Assembly: GCA_902805655.1 (NCBI GenBank)
Contig: CADCTF010000156.1
Coordinates: 1 to 64,000, forward strand
Origin: an uncultured Acidimicrobiales bacterium
GTDB taxonomy: Bacteria > Actinomycetota > Acidimicrobiia > Acidimicrobiales > CADCTF01
Length of the DNA stretch: 64,000 bases
Direction: 5' to 3'
This document shows positions 43,123 to 52,497 of this stretch, piece after piece. A model generated the notes under the pieces. It was given only the letters and a program-made list of their open reading frames with translations. It ran no database searches and was not told the DNA's origin. A program made the translations under genes and the position numbers. The first letter of the stretch is position 1. The number at the start of each line of letters is the position of its first letter.

Positions 43123-43878
43123 ATGCGGTTCGAAGACGTGCACACCATCGGCGTGCTCGGTGGCGGTGTGATGGGTGGCGGCATCGGCCAGGTGATGGCC
43201 GTGGCCGGCTACGAGGTCGTCATCCGGGATCTCACCGAGGAGCTGAACGAGAAGACGCGCCACACCATCGTGGAGACCCGGTTCGGCCTGAAGCGGGCTG
43301 TCGAGCGCAACAAGCTGGCGGCCGACGACCTGGAGCCCACCATCGACCGCATCCAGTTCACCACCGAGGTGAGCGGGCTGGCGCACGTGGACATGGTGAT
43401 CGAGGCGATCCCCGAGAAGCTCGAGCTGAAGCAGCAGGCGTTCGCCGAGCTGGACACGGTCGTGAAGCCGGAGGCCATCTTCACGTCGAACACCTCTGGC
43501 TTCGTGATCGCCGACATCGCCCGCGACGTCAGCGACACGCGCAAGGCGTCGATGGCGGGCATGCACTTCGCCAGCCCGGTGCCGGCGATGAAGATGTGCG
43601 AGGTCATCACCATGCCGGAGACGACCGAGGAGACGGCGGCGGCGGTGCGGGCGGTGGCCGAGCGCGCCGGAAAGATCGTCTCGATGGTGAAGGACGCGCC
43701 GGGCACCTACGGCTTCATCCTCAACCGGGTCTTCGCCGCGGCGCGGCGAGAGGCGGACAAGATCGTGGAAGCGGGCCTCGCCACCAAAGAGGACGTGGAC
43801 AAGGCGATGATCCACGGCCGCAACTGGCCCGTCGGCTTCTATGCATCCCGCGGCACTCGAACCGGTTGGCTCGACTGA
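43123..43878 (+). CDS. 3-hydroxyacyl-CoA dehydrogenase (short form)
   Basis: This NAD-dependent enzyme oxidises the 3-hydroxy group in beta-oxidation or the reverse direction. The Rossmann motif is IGVLGGGVMGGGIG. Catalytic residues of the family are visible: serine in TSNTSG, histidine in MHFASPVP, glutamate in MCEVI, and asparagine in GFILNRV. At 251 residues it is about 30 shorter than the usual stand-alone enzyme. The C-terminal helical domain stops in a short tail with no sign of a frameshift. ATG 43123 has GGGGGAAAG upstream. It lies alone after the EAL pseudogene. Confidence 0.88.
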   Translation: MRFEDVHTIGVLGGGVMGGGIGQVMAVAGYEVVIRDLTEELNEKTRHTIVETRFGLKRAVERNKLAADDLEPTIDRIQFTTEVSGLAHVDMVIEAIPEKLELKQQAFAELDTVVKPEAIFTSNTSGFVIADIARDVSDTRKASMAGMHFASPVPAMKMCEVITMPETTEETAAAVRAVAERAGKIVSMVKDAPGTYGFILNRVFAAARREADKIVEAGLATKEDVDKAMIHGRNWPVGFYASRGTRTGWLD

Positions 43879-43931
43879 CATCCATGCGCCGATCCCTGCG
43901 CCGAGAGCGGTGAGAATCGTTCAGGTCAAGG

Positions 43932-43946
43932 TTACTTTGGTAATCT
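43932..43946 (+). promoter_or_regulatory. Leaderless promoter and palindrome of the ABC exporter gene
   Basis: The inverted repeat TTAC-TTTG-GTAA (43932-43943) overlaps a -10 TAATCT (43941-43946) that ends 6 nt before the GTG at 43953. The repeat has the size of a MarR-type operator, but no such regulator lies nearby. The surrounding bases are clearly more AT-rich than their neighbours. Confidence 0.55.
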
Positions 43947-43952
43947 AAGCAT

Positions 43953-46900
43953 GTGAGCGCCGGGAACGAAGCACCAAAAAGGGCCGATGCCGGGTGGCTT
44001 CGGCGAATGGCCCCGTATTTCGCCCGGCACAAGAAAGACGTCGCGCTCGTGTTCGGCGCCGCGCTTGTCGGCACGGTGGCCACGTCGCTCATTCCTCTGG
44101 TGATGCGCGCCGTCGTCGACAACAGCATCGTCCCGCTGATCGACCCCGAAAAGGGCGAGTCCACACCGATCGGGCCGTATCTCGTCGGGCTTCTCCTGCT
44201 CGGCTTGGTGCGATTGGCCATGTCCTTCGTCCGGCGTTATGGCGCCGGACGACTGGGCGTGGACATCGAGTACGACATGCGGAACGACATCTACGACCAC
44301 CTTCACCGGCTGGACTTCGCCCGCCACGACGAGTTCCAGAGCGGCCAGCTGGTATCGAGGGCCAACAGCGACGTTCGCGTCGTGCAGCAGCTGCTCGGCA
44401 ACCTGCCCTTCATGAGCAGCAACTTCATGCTCTTCGGCCTGTCGCTGGCTTTCATGCTGAACCTGTCACCGCTGCTGACCTGCGTCGCACTCGTGGCCGT
44501 GCCCACCTTGTTGTTCATGGCCCTCCACCTGCGGAAGGTGGTGTACCCGTCCAGCTGGGACGCCCAGCAGCGTGCCGCCGAGGTGGCCACGGTCGTGGAG
44601 GAGGCCACCAGCGGCGTGCGGGTCGTGAAGGGGTTCGGGCAGGAGCGTCGGGAGCTCGGCCGGCTCTCGAACGCGGCTCTTCGCCTCTACGGCAGCCGCA
44701 TGCGCAACGCCCGCATCTCGGCCAAGCGCCAGGCGACGATGCAGACGGTGCCCAGCCTCGCCCAGGTGGCGATCCTCGCCTTGGGGGGCTGGCTCGCCCT
44801 GCACGGCGACATCACGCTGGGCACGTTGCTGGCCTTTCAGACCTACCTGGTGCAGCTGATCGCCCCGGTGCGGCAGGTGGCCATGATGATGGTGATGGCC
44901 CAGACGGCGAGGGCCGCGGCCGAGCGCATCTTCGAGCTGCTCGACTCCACCTCCGACGTGCAGGAGGCTCCCGGGGCCACCGAGCTCGACGTGGCGAGCG
45001 GCGAGGTCGTCTTCGACGGCGTCAGCTTCGGCTACATGAAGTCCGAGCCGGTGCTCGAGAACTTCACCCTGCGCGTGGCGCCGGGCGAGACCGTCGCCCT
45101 CGTCGGTCCGTCCGGGTCGGGCAAGTCCACCGTGTCCCTGCTCCTCCCGCGGTTCTACGACGCGCAGGAGGGGTCGATCCTCATCGACGGCCACAACATC
45201 CGTGAGCTGTCGCTCGAGTCACTGCGGTCCAACATCGGCGTGGTGTTCGAGGACAGCTTCCTGTTCTCCGACAGCGTGCGGTCCAACCTGACCTACGGCC
45301 GTCCGGAGGCGACCGACGAAGAGGTGATCCGGGCGGCCACGGGCGCTCGTGCCCATGACTTCATCTCGGCGTTGCCGCACGGCTACGACACGGTGGTGGG
45401 GGAGCGGGGTCTCACGCTCTCCGGCGGGCAGCGCCAGCGCATCGCCCTTGCTCGTGCGCTCATCACCGACCCGAAGATCCTGTTGCTCGACGACGCCACG
45501 TCGTCGATCGACGTGCGCCTCGAGGAGGAGATCCACGAGACCCTGCGCCACATGATGCAGGGACGCACCACCATCCTGGTGGCCCATCGCCGCTCGACGC
45601 TCAACCTCGCCGACCGCATCGTGGTGATGGACGGTGGACGAGTGCTGGACTCAGGGACGCACGACGAGCTCACCGCCCGGTGCAAGCTCTACCGCGAGCT
45701 GCTGGCCGGCCCGGACGACGACATCGACACCCGAGCCGAGGAGGTCGACGCGCTGGCCCCGGGCGGCATCACCGAGTCGGCCTGGCACAAGGACGGCGAC
45801 ACCGAGCAGGAGATCGCCGAGGCGCAGCGCCAGGGGTACATGCAGGTGCGCCAGGCCGTGGCTGCGGGGGGCGGTGGACGAGGCGGCGGGATGATGGGCG
45901 GGGTCGGCGGGCGCCTCAACGCGCCGCCCACCCCAGAGCTCATGGCCCAGATCGAGGCTCTGCCGCCCATCGTGGACGTGCCCGGTGTGCGCCTGGAAGA
46001 CCAGATCGCGGAGGACCACAGCTTCTCGCTCAGCCGCCTGGTCGGCCCCCACCGCAAGAAGCTCGTGATCGGCTCGGTGCTGGTCGGCCTCAACGCCCTG
46101 GCCGCCCTCGCCGGGCCGCTCATGATCCGCACGGGCGTCGACAGGGGTGTCCGCCAGGGCGACGAAGGCTGGCTCTGGCTGGCCTGCGGCCTCTTCGTCG
46201 TCAGCGCGCTGACCGTGCGGGTCCTGAGCTACATCTCCGCCATCTTCACGAGCCGTCTGGGTCAGGAGCTGCTGTTGAGCCTCCGCGTGCGGGTGTTCGC
46301 CCACCTGCAGCGCCTCGGCCTCGACTTCTACGACCGCGAGATGGGCGGGCGCGTGATGACGAGGATGACGTCGGACATCGAGGCTCTGCAAGCGCTTCTG
46401 CAGACCGGCTTCATCGACGCCCTCGTGCAGCTGGTGACCTTCGTCGGGGCGCTGGCCCTGCTGGTCAGCATGAACGTGCAGCTCTCCCTCGTCGTGCTGA
46501 TCATCGTGCCGCCCCTCGTGTTCGCCACCCTTCTGTTCCGGAAGCGCAGCGAGGTGGCGTACGGCAACGTTCGCGACCGCGTCGCAGCAGTCAACGCCAA
46601 CTTCCAGGAGAGCATCAACGGCGTGCGTGAAGCCCAGGCCTTCACCCGGGAGAACCGCAACATGAGCGACTTCCGGGCCGTGGCCGGAGCCCACCGGGCG
46701 GCCCGCCTCGACTCCACGCGGATCTCGTCCACCTACTTCCCCTTCGTCGAGCTGCTCTCCACGATCGCCACGATCCTCGTGCTGGGCGTGGGCTCGTCGC
46801 TCGCCCGGGGAGGTGACATCGAGGTCGGCGAGCTGTTCGCCTACGTGCTGCTCATCACGACGGTCTTCGCGCCGATCCAGCAGCTGTCGCAGGTCTTCGA

Positions 46901-47756
46901 CACCTACCAGCAGGGCAAGGTGGCCATGTCGAGGCTGAGCACCCTGCTGGCCACCGAGGTCTCCACCCCCCAGCCCCCCGATGCCGTGGTGCCCGCACGC
47001 CTCACCGGCCACATCCAGTTCGAGGACGTGCACTTCCGCTACCAAGGCGTCGAGGAGTGGGCGCTGCGGGGCCTGAACGTGGAGATCCACCCGGGGGAGA
47101 CGGTGGCGCTCGTGGGCGAGACCGGGGCCGGCAAGTCGACCTTCGTCAAGCTGGTCGCGCGCTTCTACGACCCGACGTCCGGGCGCATCCTGATGGACGG
47201 CCAGCCGCTGACCTCACTCGACCTAGAGGCCTTCCGCCAACAGCTGGGATACGTGCCCCAGGAGGCGTTCCTCTTCACCGGCACCATCCGCGACAACATC
47301 GCCTATGGCCGCCCGGACGCCACGGACGCCGAGGTGGAGGCTGCAGCCCGGGCCACCGGGGCCCATGACTTCATCGCCCGCCTGACGCACGGGTACCACC
47401 AGCCCGTGATCGAGCGAGGCCGGTCGCTCTCGGCCGGGCAGCGCCAGCTGATCGCGCTGGCCCGGGCGCGCCTGGTCGACCCGGCCATCCTCATCCTCGA
47501 CGAGGCGACGGCCAACCTCGACCTCGGCACCGAGACCCGAGTGGTGAAGGCCATGAGCGTCGTCAGCGAGGGCCGCACCACGTTGCTCATCGCCCACCGC
47601 CTGCAGTCCGCGGCGCGGGCCGATCGCGTGATCGTCATCGGCGACGGCCGAGTGGTCGAGACGGGTTCACACGACGAGCTGCTGCGCCAGGGGGGTGCCT
47701 ATGCCGGCCTCTGGGCCACCTACACGGGTGAGGCGCCGGCGGGCGTCGGCTCCTAG
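43953..47756 (+). CDS. Single-chain heterodimer-type ABC exporter (TMD-NBD-TMD-NBD)
   Basis: The protein has 1267 residues and carries two complete type IV ABC exporter halves. These are normally made as two proteins in bacterial heterodimeric exporters. NBD1 has Walker A GPSGSGKST (385-393), signature LSGGQ (489-493), and Walker B LLLDD, where the catalytic Glu is Asp514. Its Q-loop Gln is Glu433. NBD2 has Walker A GETGAGKST (1055-1063), signature LSAGQ (1159-1163), and Walker B with Glu1184. The degenerate ATP site is thus NBD1 Walker motifs plus the altered NBD2 signature. A Gly/Met-rich linker (about residues 640-660) joins the halves. The substrate is unknown; lipid or drug export is typical. 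The GTG start is leaderless. Confidence 0.93.
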   Translation: MSAGNEAPKRADAGWLRRMAPYFARHKKDVALVFGAALVGTVATSLIPLVMRAVVDNSIVPLIDPEKGESTPIGPYLVGLLLLGLVRLAMSFVRRYGAGRLGVDIEYDMRNDIYDHLHRLDFARHDEFQSGQLVSRANSDVRVVQQLLGNLPFMSSNFMLFGLSLAFMLNLSPLLTCVALVAVPTLLFMALHLRKVVYPSSWDAQQRAAEVATVVEEATSGVRVVKGFGQERRELGRLSNAALRLYGSRMRNARISAKRQATMQTVPSLAQVAILALGGWLALHGDITLGTLLAFQTYLVQLIAPVRQVAMMMVMAQTARAAAERIFELLDSTSDVQEAPGATELDVASGEVVFDGVSFGYMKSEPVLENFTLRVAPGETVALVGPSGSGKSTVSLLLPRFYDAQEGSILIDGHNIRELSLESLRSNIGVVFEDSFLFSDSVRSNLTYGRPEATDEEVIRAATGARAHDFISALPHGYDTVVGERGLTLSGGQRQRIALARALITDPKILLLDDATSSIDVRLEEEIHETLRHMMQGRTTILVAHRRSTLNLADRIVVMDGGRVLDSGTHDELTARCKLYRELLAGPDDDIDTRAEEVDALAPGGITESAWHKDGDTEQEIAEAQRQGYMQVRQAVAAGGGGRGGGMMGGVGGRLNAPPTPELMAQIEALPPIVDVPGVRLEDQIAEDHSFSLSRLVGPHRKKLVIGSVLVGLNALAALAGPLMIRTGVDRGVRQGDEGWLWLACGLFVVSALTVRVLSYISAIFTSRLGQELLLSLRVRVFAHLQRLGLDFYDREMGGRVMTRMTSDIEALQALLQTGFIDALVQLVTFVGALALLVSMNVQLSLVVLIIVPPLVFATLLFRKRSEVAYGNVRDRVAAVNANFQESINGVREAQAFTRENRNMSDFRAVAGAHRAARLDSTRISSTYFPFVELLSTIATILVLGVGSSLARGGDIEVGELFAYVLLITTVFAPIQQLSQVFDTYQQGKVAMSRLSTLLATEVSTPQPPDAVVPARLTGHIQFEDVHFRYQGVEEWALRGLNVEIHPGETVALVGETGAGKSTFVKLVARFYDPTSGRILMDGQPLTSLDLEAFRQQLGYVPQEAFLFTGTIRDNIAYGRPDATDAEVEAAARATGAHDFIARLTHGYHQPVIERGRSLSAGQRQLIALARARLVDPAILILDEATANLDLGTETRVVKAMSVVSEGRTTLLIAHRLQSAARADRVIVIGDGRVVETGSHDELLRQGGAYAGLWATYTGEAPAGVGS

Positions 47757-47773
47757 GTCAGCCCAGCGGCGCG

Positions 47774-47800
47774 GAACGGGGGCCCGGCGGGCCCCCGTTC
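47774..47800. terminator. Strong bidirectional hairpin
   Basis: GAACGGGGGCCC and GGGCCCCCGTTC form a perfect 12-bp stem with a GGC loop between the convergent ABC exporter and binding-protein genes. It should stop transcription in both directions. Confidence 0.75.
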
Positions 47801-47831
47801 TCAGCTGCGACTTTCGCTCCGGTGCTGCGGG

Positions 47832-49496
47832 TTAGGTTCGACCAGGCCGACGCGGGTACTGCGGCGGCTTGTCACCCTCCGGGCGGGCCGTGTACAGCAG
47901 CGAGGTGCCCGCCGGGTCGAAGACCTTCAGCTCGGCCGGCAGCTCGCCGGGGAGGTACCGCTTGCCCATGTTGACGTAGCGGTACATGCCCTTTCGAGGG
48001 ACGCCGCCGACGAGCTCCTCGGCTGCGGGGTCCCACCAGAGCTCGGCGACGTCATCAGCCGCCAGGTAGTCGTCCCAGGGCCACAGGCCCTTGCCGTACG
48101 ACGACCCGAACTGGGTGATGTGGCCCCTGACCGGCTTGAAGGAGAACAGCCCGTCGCGGAAGGTCTCGGGTGTGAGCTTCGGCCCGGCCAGGTGGATGCC
48201 GGTGAAGAGGCGCAGCCAGTCGGTGATGCTCGGGTACGAGCTGAGCTCCTCACCGAGGTGCCAGTTCACGTAGTTGACCTCGGCCTGCTCGACCTCCGGT
48301 GCGACACGGGCCAGGAGGTAGGAGATGCCGAAGGCGTTCTTCCACTGCTGAGCGTCGTACTGACGGCCATAGGTCGCCGTGTCGGTGCCCGTCGAGCCGG
48401 TGACGAACCACTCCGGGAAGTAGTTCTGGTTCGTCGCTTCCTTCGTGAGGAAGATGGGGAACTGCGCGTCACTGGCCAGGGCGACGGTCGTGACCCCCTT
48501 GTCCTTGAGCCGGGCGATGATGCCCTTCGCATCCTCAGGCGCCTTGGCCAGGTCGAGCAGGTAGGGGATGCTGTCGGCCAATTGCACGTTCTTGGCCGCC
48601 AGCTCCTTCTGGAAGAACTCAGCACCGCTCTTGTAGGCGTTGTCCGCAGTCTCGTAGTACACGAGCCCGAACGTGCGGGTCTTCGTCTTGAACGCAGGAT
48701 CCCCGGCGTACTGGGCCGGCTTCCCGGCCAGCTTGGTGCTGACGTACTGCGTGCGGTGCAGGTAGCCCTGGGTCGACGACATCAGCCCCGACCACACGTA
48801 CGGCGCCCACCTCAGGTAGCTCTCGATCGGCTGCGACGAGGTGCAGAGGCAGATCACCTTGTTCGCGGCCAGCTCGTCGGCGAAGGCGTTGGTGCCGGTC
48901 GGGCCGCCCATCACCGCGAACGCCTTGATCTCGGTGGCCGCCTTGATGGCGTCGGCGCGTGCGGCGGCGTCGTCGGTGTTCGAACCGCTGGCTTGCAGCT
49001 TCACGACCTCAACCTTGCGGCCGTAGGTCTCGAACAGCTCGTTGTGGGCCCGCACGACCTCGAGGCGGTTGGCATCCGTCTCCGCCTCGGCGTTGGTGAC
49101 CCGCCCGGTGGCCTGCTCGTTGATGTCCCTGGCGGCCTGGTTCACCTGCGCCACGTACTGGGCCACGACGATCTTGTCGCGGTGCACGCCCTGGTTCGTC
49201 GCGCCGCCGTTGTCCTTGCCCTTCGGCCAGACCGGAACGCAGTTCGGGGCGGCGACGGTGGGGAGCTTGATCCGACCGGTGGCGGGGTCGCAGTCCGCTG
49301 CGGCCATCGGGTCGCCGCCGCCCCATTGCAGCGCCGGCGGCCCGTCACTGGCCGCTTGGCCGGTGGGAACGGTTTCTCCGCCGTCATCCCCCGAGCGCAC
49401 CGCATTGAATGCAATGGCTCCGGCGATAAGAGCTACGACCGCCAACACCGGCCAATATCGCGAAAGTGCGTTGCCCTTTCGGGTCGTTGGTTCCAC
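47832..49496 (-). CDS. Branched-chain amino-acid-type (type I periplasmic-binding) substrate-binding protein, membrane-anchored
   Basis: This 554-residue extracytoplasmic receptor belongs to the Leu/Ile/Val-binding and amide-binding group. An N-terminal transmembrane helix (YWPVLAVVALIAGAIAF) follows a short basic stretch. There is no lipobox, so an uncleaved anchor or a signal peptide is possible. After a Ser/Gly-rich linker, the two-lobed domain begins about residue 105 (KIVVAQYVAQVNQAARD) and contains FAVMGGPTGTNAFADEL and a KTRTFGLVYYETADN segment. It lies divergent from the LivHM and MFS-LivFG genes and is the likely receptor for them. The ligand is unknown. The GTG start has a TGGGGGG site upstream. 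Confidence 0.87.
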   Translation of the reverse strand: MEPTTRKGNALSRYWPVLAVVALIAGAIAFNAVRSGDDGGETVPTGQAASDGPPALQWGGGDPMAAADCDPATGRIKLPTVAAPNCVPVWPKGKDNGGATNQGVHRDKIVVAQYVAQVNQAARDINEQATGRVTNAEAETDANRLEVVRAHNELFETYGRKVEVVKLQASGSNTDDAAARADAIKAATEIKAFAVMGGPTGTNAFADELAANKVICLCTSSQPIESYLRWAPYVWSGLMSSTQGYLHRTQYVSTKLAGKPAQYAGDPAFKTKTRTFGLVYYETADNAYKSGAEFFQKELAAKNVQLADSIPYLLDLAKAPEDAKGIIARLKDKGVTTVALASDAQFPIFLTKEATNQNYFPEWFVTGSTGTDTATYGRQYDAQQWKNAFGISYLLARVAPEVEQAEVNYVNWHLGEELSSYPSITDWLRLFTGIHLAGPKLTPETFRDGLFSFKPVRGHITQFGSSYGKGLWPWDDYLAADDVAELWWDPAAEELVGGVPRKGMYRYVNMGKRYLPGELPAELKVFDPAGTSLLYTARPEGDKPPQYPRRPGRT

Positions 49497-49660
49497 GCTG
49501 TACCCCCCAGGGCTCGTAGTGCGAAAGTTCGGCTGCGGCGTCGATCAAGGCCCGCCGGCGCGGAGTGTAGCCTCCGCCCGAGACCGCATGCTGCACGGCT
49601 CCACCGGCTCGACTCACTGCCGGATGCCAGCCATTGTGTGGGGAACCTGAGGGGGGACCG

Positions 49661-50263
49661 ATGGAATCGCGACGCGCGAACTGCTGCCAAAAGGTTGTTC
49701 GCACAACGACCCGACCGCTACCGATAGCCATACGGCTACCGATAGCCATGGTCCTTCTTGCGATGCTGCTGGTCGGATGCACGCCGCCACAATCCCGCCA
49801 GGAGGCGACCGTCATTCCGGAGGTCGAGCGATCCGAGCGGAAGGAGGGTGACAAGGAGGCGAAGGTCGGTCAGACCCTGCAGGTCCACGAGATGGACGTC
49901 ACCGTCGTCGAGGTCGGTCGCAAGGATTCGTACTCGGCCAACCTGACGGCCGGCTATGTGTGGGCGAAGGTCCGCATCGAGAACAAGCGCGGCGGCAAGA
50001 CGCAGTACAGCCGGCTCGACTGGCGGCTCGAGAGACCGGATAAGGAGTCGGTCGGTCGGGTGCCGATCGAGGGCCAGGAGCAGATGGTCGAAGGGGACAT
50101 GCCCGAGGCCGGCCGCGCCGAGGGGATGTTGATCTTCGAAGCCGGCAAGCAACCAGCCGGTCAGTTCGCTCTGGTGTACGCACCGCGACACCACCGCCTG
50201 GAGGACCCGACGACCTTGCAGCGGGGCGTGTGGGTGTTCGAGAGCAAGCCCGAAGCCCCGTGA
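49661..50263 (+). CDS. Lipoprotein with DUF4352-like domain
   Basis: This 200-residue secreted lipoprotein has a long basic n-region, a hydrophobic core (MVLLAMLLVGC) and a lipobox with cysteine near residue 40. The mature part has an immunoglobulin-like DUF4352 character: VGQTLQVHEMDVTVVEVGR, then AGYVWAKVRIENK, then a final VWVFESKP strand. The function of such domains is unknown; they often ride with transporters. ATG 49661 has GAGGGGGGA upstream. The stop overlaps the LivHM GTG by 4 bp, so the lipoprotein is coupled to the permease. An 18-bp in-frame duplication lies in the signal peptide. Confidence 0.82.
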   Translation: MESRRANCCQKVVRTTTRPLPIAIRLPIAMVLLAMLLVGCTPPQSRQEATVIPEVERSERKEGDKEAKVGQTLQVHEMDVTVVEVGRKDSYSANLTAGYVWAKVRIENKRGGKTQYSRLDWRLERPDKESVGRVPIEGQEQMVEGDMPEAGRAEGMLIFEAGKQPAGQFALVYAPRHHRLEDPTTLQRGVWVFESKPEAP

Positions 50264-52497
50264 GCTCGATCGTGGGAGCGCTGCCACCGCGAGCTCGGTC
50301 GGTGGGCGGCGGGATCCTCGCGTTGGCTGCGGTCGTGGTCGTGCAGCGACAACTCTGGCCGGCGCCGCTCGGCATCCTCGTGCAAGGCGTCGTGATCGGC
50401 GGGCTCACCGCGCTGATCGCCTTCGGCATCGCCCTCGTGTACCGGGCCAACCGCATCGTCAACTTCGCCCAGGGTGACCTCGGCGCGGTGCCGACCATGG
50501 CGGCGGTGCTGCTGATCGTCTCCGCCGGGCTTCCGTACTTCGTCGCCCTGCCGCTCGGCATCGTGCTGGCCATCGGCCTCGGGGCCGTCATCGAGTTCCT
50601 GATCATCCGCCGGTTCGCCCACGCGCCCCGTCTCATCCTCACCGTGGCGACCCTGGGCATCGCCCAGCTGATGGCCGGCCTCTCCCTGGCGCTCCCGGCG
50701 ATCCTGCGCAACGCCTTCCCGGACACGTTCGACGCCGAGACGCCGTCCCAGTTCTTCCCGGCGCCCTTCGAGTTCGAGCTCGAGATCTACCCCGTCATCT
50801 TTCGGGGCAACGACCTCATCGCCGTCATCGCGGTCTTCCTCGTCATCATCGGGCTGGCCGCCTTCTTCCGCTTCAGCCGGATCGGCATCGCGGTGCGGGC
50901 CAGTGCCGAGAACGGCGATCGCGCCATGCTGCTCGGCGTCCCGGTGAAGCGGATCCAGACCATTGTCTGGGTCATCGCCACGACACTGGCCTTCCTTGCG
51001 ATGTTCCTCCGCGCCGGCATCATCGGCATACCGCTCGGCCAGGTCCTGGGCCCGGCGATCCTCATACGGGCGCTGGCCGCCTGCGTCATCGGCCGGATGG
51101 AGAGCTTCAGCCGCATCTTCCTCGCTGCTGCCGCGCTGGGGGTCATCGAGCAGGCCATCCAGTGGGAGACGCGCCAGGCGTCGCTCGTCTCCCCGATCCT
51201 CTTCGTCGTCGTCATGGTGACGCTCCTGTTGCAGCGCCGAGGGATGCTTGCGCGCACAGAGGAGCAGTCGCACTGGCAGGCCGCGGGTGACGTGCGGCCC
51301 ATCCCTCCCGAGCTGGTGCACCTGCCCGAGGTGAAGTGGGCGGTGCGTGGGGTCCTGGCGCTGCTCGCCTTGTTCGCAGTGGCTCTGCCGGCCTTCATCC
51401 CGGAGAGTCGGGTGAACCTTGCGGGAGGCGTCCTGATCTTCGCCATGGTGGCTGTGTCGCTGGTCGTGCTCACGGGCTGGGCCGGCCAGGTCAGCCTCGG
51501 GCAGGTCGCGTTCCTCGGCATCGGGGCCGCGGTTGCCGGGTCCATCACCTCCCGGCTCGGGTGGGACCTGTTGATAGCGCTGCTCATCGCCGGCGTGGTC
51601 GGGTCCGTCATGGCCGTCGTGATCGGCCTGCCCGCGCTGCGGATCCGAGGGCTGTTCCTGGCCGTCACCACGTTGGCCTTCGCCCAGGCCACCGCGCTCT
51701 ACTTCATCAGCCGCAGCGGCGCCTTCGCCGGCCTGTTGCCCGTCGGCCGCCTCGAGCGCAACCCACTGGCCGGGATCGTGCCGATCCGCAGCGAGACGCA
51801 GTACTACTACCTCATCCTCGCCAGCCTGGTCGGGGTGCTGGCCATGGTGCGCCAGCTCCGGCGCTCACGGGTGGGGCGCGTCATGGTCGGCATCCGGGAG
51901 AACGAGCGGGGCGCGCAGGCGTACGGCATCAACGCCATGCGGGCCAAGCTCACCGGGTTCGCCATCTCGGGCTTCATCGCGTCACTGGCGGGCGGGCTGT
52001 ACGTGCACCAGCAGCGGGCGCTCGACATCAACCCCTATGCCGCAACCGAGAGCTTGTCGGTCTTCACCATGGTGGTCATCGGCGGCCTCGGGTCCGTGCC
52101 TGGCGCCATCCTGGGCGCGGTGTACGTGCAGGGGGCGAAGCACTTCCTGCCGAGCCAGATGAGCTTCTTCGCCGGCGGCCTCGGCCTCCTGCTCGTGCTG
52201 GTGGCCCTGCCCGGCGGCCTCGGCTCGTTGATCTACAAGGCTCGCGACGCCTACCTCCGCCAGATCGCCACCCGCCGCAAGGTCATGGTGCCGAGCCTCT
52301 TCGCCGACGCCCGCGACCTCGACTCGGTCGTCTCCGGGCGCGACAAGGGCATGGCCTTCCTCCGGGACATGGCCGACCAGATGGACGCCCGTCGAGCCGG
52401 CGCCACCGCGGTTGCGAAGCCCCCCGGCGAGGGGGACCCACCGGAGCCCGACGAAGCGATCGACGCGCCGGCCGCCGGCACGGGGAGGACCCGATGA
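50260..52497 (+). CDS. LivH-LivM fused branched-chain amino-acid-type ABC permease
   Basis: One 745-residue polytopic protein carries two permease halves that are usually separate. Residues about 20-330 are LivH-like (LVYRANRIVNFAQGDLGAV, then a GVIEQAIQW end). Residues about 365-690 are LivM-like (VVLTGWAGQVSLGQVAFLGIGAAVAG, GIRENERGAQAYGINAMRAK, VIGGLGSVPGAILGA). The final 80 residues are a charged cytoplasmic tail. The GTG start overlaps the lipoprotein stop, and the stop overlaps the MFS-LivFG ATG (ATGA). Fusions of LivH and LivM occur sporadically in Actinobacteria and elsewhere. The substrate is unknown. Confidence 0.92.
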   Translation: MSSIVGALPPRARSVGGGILALAAVVVVQRQLWPAPLGILVQGVVIGGLTALIAFGIALVYRANRIVNFAQGDLGAVPTMAAVLLIVSAGLPYFVALPLGIVLAIGLGAVIEFLIIRRFAHAPRLILTVATLGIAQLMAGLSLALPAILRNAFPDTFDAETPSQFFPAPFEFELEIYPVIFRGNDLIAVIAVFLVIIGLAAFFRFSRIGIAVRASAENGDRAMLLGVPVKRIQTIVWVIATTLAFLAMFLRAGIIGIPLGQVLGPAILIRALAACVIGRMESFSRIFLAAAALGVIEQAIQWETRQASLVSPILFVVVMVTLLLQRRGMLARTEEQSHWQAAGDVRPIPPELVHLPEVKWAVRGVLALLALFAVALPAFIPESRVNLAGGVLIFAMVAVSLVVLTGWAGQVSLGQVAFLGIGAAVAGSITSRLGWDLLIALLIAGVVGSVMAVVIGLPALRIRGLFLAVTTLAFAQATALYFISRSGAFAGLLPVGRLERNPLAGIVPIRSETQYYYLILASLVGVLAMVRQLRRSRVGRVMVGIRENERGAQAYGINAMRAKLTGFAISGFIASLAGGLYVHQQRALDINPYAATESLSVFTMVVIGGLGSVPGAILGAVYVQGAKHFLPSQMSFFAGGLGLLLVLVALPGGLGSLIYKARDAYLRQIATRRKVMVPSLFADARDLDSVVSGRDKGMAFLRDMADQMDARRAGATAVAKPPGEGDPPEPDEAIDAPAAGTGRTR

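Noticed and set aside
49681-49705. Inverted repeat GTTGT-N4-ACAAC as a regulator site
   Set aside because: It lies inside the lipoprotein coding sequence, downstream of its start codon, and is short enough to be chance.
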